Both the position numbers and the translations under genes were made by a program. The notes below the pieces were generated by a model, which made no database searches, was not told the DNA's origin, and worked only from the letters and a program-made list of their open reading frames with translations. Below are positions 61,140 through 64,000 of a DNA stretch of 64,000 nt, in pieces. Source of the DNA: Streptomyces pilosus (lineage in GTDB: Bacteria; Actinomycetota; Actinomycetes; Streptomycetales; Streptomycetaceae); assembly GCF_014649835.1 (NCBI RefSeq), contig NZ_BMTU01000002.1, positions 62,001-126,000 on the forward strand, in the 5' to 3' direction. Numbering within the stretch: position 1 is the first letter of the stretch; every line of letters starts with the position of its first letter.

Positions 61140-62300
61140 TCAGGTCCGGGCGACGGGGTCGAGGAGGGAGTCGAAGGCGGCCGGCAGCCGCTTCCACGCC
61201 TCGGGTCCGGCGGCGTACTCGGCGTCGGTGAGCAGGCAGGAGTCGAGCAGCCGTGCGAGCCCGTCGCGGTCGAGTCCGGGCGAGGTGAAGACGAGGTGCT
61301 GGCAGCGGTCACCGTGCTCCGGATGCCAGTCCAGCGCGGCCGCGGCCCGGCGTACGGGCGGGACCAGGTCCCAGGCGGCGTCGGGCAGCGACGCCAGCCA
61401 GGGGCCGGCACCCTCCACGCACAGGGCTCCGCCGGCGGCGTCCCAGGCGAGCAGGGTGTCGGGACGGTCGGCGAGCCAGAACCGTCCGCGACTGCGGGCG
61501 GCCGCGCAGCAGAGGTCCTCCAGCGCCCGGTACAGGCGTTCCGGGTGGAACGGACGGTGGCGGCGCCAGACGAACGTGGTCACCCCGGCCTCGTCCGCGT
61601 CCTGGGGGAGCAGGGCACAGGCCGGGTGCTGGGCGGCGGCAGCCGCGTCCACGTCGAAGCCGGCGAAGGCCAGCCGGGCGAGTTCCGCGGAGCCGCCGTC
61701 CACCTGGCGTGCGGTGGGGTGGAGCTGGCGGAGGAGCGCGCGATCCTCGTCGTCGGCGTCCTCGCTCTCCACGACGGCGACGACGGGGGCGTACTCCAGT
61801 TGCCGGGCCCAGGTGTCGCCGACGGTGCGCTGGTCGGTCGCGGCAGCCGCGAGACCGGCCTCCGCGAGGTCGTCGCCGTTGCCGAGGCAGGGCAGGACGA
61901 GGGCCGGGTCGACCGCCGTGACCACGTTGGTGAGGCGGACCCTGCCGCCGCCGTGGGCGGCCACGACCTCGGCCATGGCCCTGGGCTCGACGGAGTCCCA
62001 CAGTTCGACGACGGCGAGCCGGGTCAGGCCGCCTTCGGCCAGCCGCTCGAGCTCGGGCATCAGGTCCTCGCGCAGCGCGCAGCAGGCGCAGTCGTTGACC
62101 AACGGGGCGTCACCGCGGGACAACTCGCCGGAGGCGTCACGCACTTGACGCAGGACGGTGCCTTCCGCCGCCGTGGACAGGTCGTGGTGGAGGACGACAC
62201 TGCCGGGAACCGTCCGCAGCAGGCCGTCCACGACCGTCCGGCGGGCCTCGGAGTGCAGCCCGCCGACGATCAGCACCGGCAGAGGGGTCGCATCCCGCAT
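61140..62300 (-). CDS. mrf: COG0523/CobW-like protein, MRF type
   Basis: A 386-residue G3E-family protein with the CxCC motif (CACC, 71-74) that binds zinc in COG0523 metallochaperones, a DP motif (VDPAL) and a C-terminal CobW domain ([18 protein letters not shown]). The P-loop region is degenerate: [10 protein letters not shown] (13-22) lacks the GK[ST] of Walker A, so GTP hydrolysis is doubtful. In mycobacteria a COG0523-like gene beside zinc-free ribosomal protein genes encodes MRF, which recruits the ribosome hibernation factor during zinc starvation. Position and family suggest the same here. Start overlaps the L31 stop (ATGA). Confidence 0.8.
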   Translation of the reverse strand: MRDATPLPVLIVGGLHSEARRTVVDGLLRTVPGSVVLHHDLSTAAEGTVLRQVRDASGELSRGDAPLVNDCACCALREDLMPELERLAEGGLTRLAVVELWDSVEPRAMAEVVAAHGGGRVRLTNVVTAVDPALVLPCLGNGDDLAEAGLAAAATDQRTVGDTWARQLEYAPVVAVVESEDADDEDRALLRQLHPTARQVDGGSAELARLAFAGFDVDAAAAAQHPACALLPQDADEAGVTTFVWRRHRPFHPERLYRALEDLCCAAARSRGRFWLADRPDTLLAWDAAGGALCVEGAGPWLASLPDAAWDLVPPVRRAAAALDWHPEHGDRCQHLVFTSPGLDRDGLARLLDSCLLTDAEYAAGPEAWKRLPAAFDSLLDPVART

Positions 62301-62554
62301 CAGTTCGCTCCGGGCCGGCCGTAGCGGCGCTCGAACCGTTCGACCCGCCCGGCGGTGTCCAGCACCCGGGCGGTCCCCGTGTAGAAGGGGTGGCTCACGT
62401 GCGAGATCTCGACGTCGACCACCGGGTAGGTCTCCCCGTCCTCCCAGTCGATCGTCCTGTCGCTGGTCAGGGTGGAGCGGGTGAGGAAGGCGTAGTTCGC
62501 GGCCCGGTCGCGGAAGACGACGGGACCGTAGGCGGGGTGGATGCCTGGCTTCAT
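62300..62554 (-). CDS. rpmE2: 50S ribosomal protein L31 type B (zinc-independent)
   Basis: An 84-residue L31: [33 protein letters not shown] and the C-terminal ERRYG are diagnostic of type B, which lacks the zinc-binding cysteines. ATG at 62554 is chosen because it gives the canonical N-terminus; the frame extends 26 codons further upstream without family similarity. It is coupled to the MRF-like gene. Confidence 0.96.
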   Translation of the reverse strand: MKPGIHPAYGPVVFRDRAANYAFLTRSTLTSDRTIDWEDGETYPVVDVEISHVSHPFYTGTARVLDTAGRVERFERRYGRPGAN

Positions 62555-62606
62555 GACGGTGTTCCTTCGGGTCGGGACGGGTGCCGGCGGCAGGGGGGTG
62601 CGGGGA

Positions 62607-62771
62607 TCAGCGTTCCTCGCGGAAGTCGACATGGCGCCGGGCGAGGGGGTCGTACTTGCGCAGCACCATCCGGTCGGGATCGTTCCGGCGGTTCTTGCGG
62701 GTGACGTACGTGTAGCCGGTCCCCGCGGTGGAGCGGAGCTTGATGATCGGGCGTACCTCGTTGCGAGCCAT
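62607..62771 (-). CDS. rpmG: 50S ribosomal protein L33, zinc-independent paralogue
   Basis: A 54-residue L33: [19 protein letters not shown], then [22 protein letters not shown]. It has no cysteine, unlike the zinc-ribbon form. It is first in the minus-strand operon, 12 bp from the Zur-like box, followed by the L31B gene 52 bp later. Confidence 0.95.
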   Translation of the reverse strand: MARNEVRPIIKLRSTAGTGYTYVTRKNRRNDPDRMVLRKYDPLARRHVDFREER

Positions 62772-62783
62772 GCCGCTACTATA

Positions 62784-62798
62784 TGGGAATGATTTCCA
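62784..62798. promoter_or_regulatory. Zur-like box controlling zinc-free ribosomal proteins
   Basis: TGGGAATGATTTCCA has 7-bp arms around a single G, with one mismatch between arms, in the 7-1-7 Zur plan. It lies between the divergent L33 and L28 genes and would repress both operons when zinc is plentiful. Control of these genes by Zur is established in Streptomyces and mycobacteria. Confidence 0.8.
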
Positions 62799-62838
62799 TT
62801 ACCAACAACTCACCGACTGACGAAGGGCAGGCAGGACC

Positions 62839-63075
62839 TTGTCCGCTCACTGCCAACTGACCGGCGCGCAGCCGGGATTCGGCAACACCATCTCCCACTC
62901 GCACCGGCGCACCCCGCGCCGCTTCGACCCCAACATCCAGCGCAAGCGCTACTGGCTGCCGAGCGAGGGCCGGTACGTACGGCTGACGCTCAGTGCGAGG
63001 GCGATCAAGACCGTCGACAGCATCGGCATCGAGGCCGCCGTGGCCCGCGTCCGCGCCCGGGGAGGGAAGGTCTGA
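62839..63075 (+). CDS. rpmB2: 50S ribosomal protein L28, zinc-independent paralogue
   Basis: A 78-residue L28 starting at TTG 62839. [18 protein letters not shown] and [17 protein letters not shown] are diagnostic. Only one cysteine remains, so it cannot build the zinc ribbon. GAAGGGCAGG lies upstream. Its stop codon shares one base with the S14 start (TGATG). Confidence 0.95.
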   Translation: MSAHCQLTGAQPGFGNTISHSHRRTPRRFDPNIQRKRYWLPSEGRYVRLTLSARAIKTVDSIGIEAAVARVRARGGKV

Positions 63076-63380
63076 TGGCCAAGAAGAGCAAGATCGCGCA
63101 GAACGAGAAGCGCAGGGCGACCGTCGAGCGGTACGCGGCCCGGCGGGCGGAGCTGAAGGAGATCGTCCGCCGGCCGTCCTCCACCGACGCCGAACGCCGG
63201 GACGCGGCGGCGGAACTGCGGCGCCAGCCCCGGGACGCCAGTGCGACCCGGGTGCGCAACCGCGACAGCGTGGACGGGCGGCCGCGGGGCCACCTGCGGA
63301 AGTTCGGTCTCTCCCGGGTCCGCCTGCGCGAGCAGGCCCACGCCGGCTTCCTCCCGGGAGTCACCAAGTCGTCCTGGTAG
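63075..63380 (+). CDS. rpsN2: 30S ribosomal protein S14, zinc-independent paralogue
   Basis: A 101-residue S14 of the long, cysteine-free type: [20 protein letters not shown], then [24 protein letters not shown] and the C-terminal GVTKSSW. The long form lacks the CxxC zinc site of the short form. It is translationally coupled to L28. Confidence 0.96.
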   Translation: MAKKSKIAQNEKRRATVERYAARRAELKEIVRRPSSTDAERRDAAAELRRQPRDASATRVRNRDSVDGRPRGHLRKFGLSRVRLREQAHAGFLPGVTKSSW

Positions 63381-63453
63381 CCCCGGCGGTGCCGCGGCGG
63401 ACGGAGCCTTTGGCCGTGACACGCGGGTGTCGCGGACGGAGGCTCCGGCGCGG

Positions 63454-63480
63454 CCGGCCGGTGTCCTGACCACCGGCCGG
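63454..63480. terminator. Hairpin between S14 and GH36 genes
   Basis: A perfect 10-bp stem (CCGGCCGGTG and its complement) with a 7-base loop lies between convergent genes. A second imperfect structure with GGAGCC/GGCTCC arms lies just to its left (about 63404-63446). Confidence 0.65.
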
Positions 63481-63544
63481 GACGACCGCGAGGAGACGGG
63501 ACATGACGGGGCGGTTCGGCCCTCGTCACTCCCGCACGCGGGTC

Positions 63545-64000
63545 TCAGGCGTGCGGTGCGATCCGCCGGACCTCGATCAGCGCGAGGTTCTCCGGATGCA
63601 GCGTCGGAGCCTGGACGCCGAGCACGGACAGGACGCGGCCCGGCAGTTCGACACCCTCCGGTGTCCACCAGGGGAGCGGGCTGGTGACCGGACCCCGGGT
63701 CGCGTCGCCGGGCGGCAGCGGGGTCACGGCGTAACGCGCGTCCTCCGCCAGTCCGGGCAGGCGCACGCGCCCCGTCGGCATCTGCACGCTCGTCGCCTGC
63801 TGCACCACCGCGTACACGGCGTGGGACCGGTCCGGGGCCACGACGCCGTGCACCGACACCGCGGGGTCGTGGGAGTCGCCGTGGACCACCGTCCCCCCGT
63901 GCAGCAGCGGACGGAGCCGCTTGTGGACCGCGATCCACTCGGCGAGCCGACGGCGTTCGCCGGGCGTCGCCAAGGTGAGGTCCCACTCGATGCCCAGGTG
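63545..64000 (-). CDS. GH36 alpha-galactosidase, C-terminal part only
   Basis: The frame is open to the right edge, so the start lies outside. The visible 151 residues match the C-terminal end of GH36 alpha-galactosidases: HLGIEWDLT, LAEWIAVHKRLRPLLHGG, then a beta-sandwich ending GVELPGRVLSVLGVQAP. The enzyme hydrolyses terminal alpha-galactosides. An internal TTG at 63973 is not the start. It seems unrelated to the metal genes. Confidence 0.85.
   Translation of the reverse strand, partial: HLGIEWDLTLATPGERRRLAEWIAVHKRLRPLLHGGTVVHGDSHDPAVSVHGVVAPDRSHAVYAVVQQATSVQMPTGRVRLPGLAEDARYAVTPLPPGDATRGPVTSPLPWWTPEGVELPGRVLSVLGVQAPTLHPENLALIEVRRIAPHA

Noticed and set aside
62784..62798. Iron (Fur/DmdR) box reading of the palindrome
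   Set aside because: The 7-1-7 layout and the flanking zinc-free ribosomal genes point to Zur, not the TTAGGTTAGG-type iron box.

Overview
The window is high-GC actinobacterial DNA, most likely from a Streptomyces or close relative. The evidence is giant modular type I PKS genes, Zur-box-like palindromes of the Streptomyces type, NmtR-like and DUF6215/DUF5996 family proteins, and strongly GC-biased third codon positions with ATGA/GTGA-coupled operons. No tRNA, rRNA, insertion sequence or CRISPR array was seen.

Bases 1-41.6 kb are one end of a modular type I polyketide cluster that continues off the left edge. On the + strand are the 3' end of one PKS (KR-ACP plus docking tail), a two-module PKS and a two-module PKS ending in a thioesterase. 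Converging on them from the right is a 5,540-residue PKS made of an N-terminal stand-alone ACP followed by three modules, preceded on the same strand by a type II thioesterase. Each of the seven complete modules is KS-AT-DH-KR-ACP, and each AT carries the malonyl signature HAFH. The expected product is therefore a largely conjugated, unbranched polyene chain released by the TE. The N-terminal ACP and terminal TE suggest a starter unit loaded in trans, as in polyene macrolactam systems. Paired TAGGGG heptamers lie upstream of three transcription units and look like a shared activator site.

From 41.7 to 46.7 kb lie two uncharacterised-family genes (DUF6215, DUF5996), then a divergent metal-efflux pair: an NmtR-type ArsR regulator and a P1B-4 ATPase, followed by a small ferredoxin-like protein.

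Bases 46.7-63.4 kb look like a zinc-starvation island. Three Zur-box-like palindromes (47968, 52074, 62784) control, in turn: (i) a divergent beta-propeller gene and a FecBCD/E-type metallophore importer; (ii) a seven-gene RiPP operon of the YcaO/azole (TOMM) class, with a 37-residue precursor, RRE/cyclodehydratase partner, S15-type hydrolase, YcaO, SagB-like dehydrogenase and two exporter-fold ABC half-transporters; (iii) zinc-independent (Cys-free) ribosomal protein paralogues L33, L31B, S18, L28 and S14 with an MRF-like COG0523 protein. The most interesting hypothesis is that the RiPP is a Zur-controlled azole-containing zinc chelator. It would be made by the operon, moved by the paired ABC proteins and recovered by the adjacent FecBCD/E importer. 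A truncated GH36 alpha-galactosidase gene enters from the right edge.
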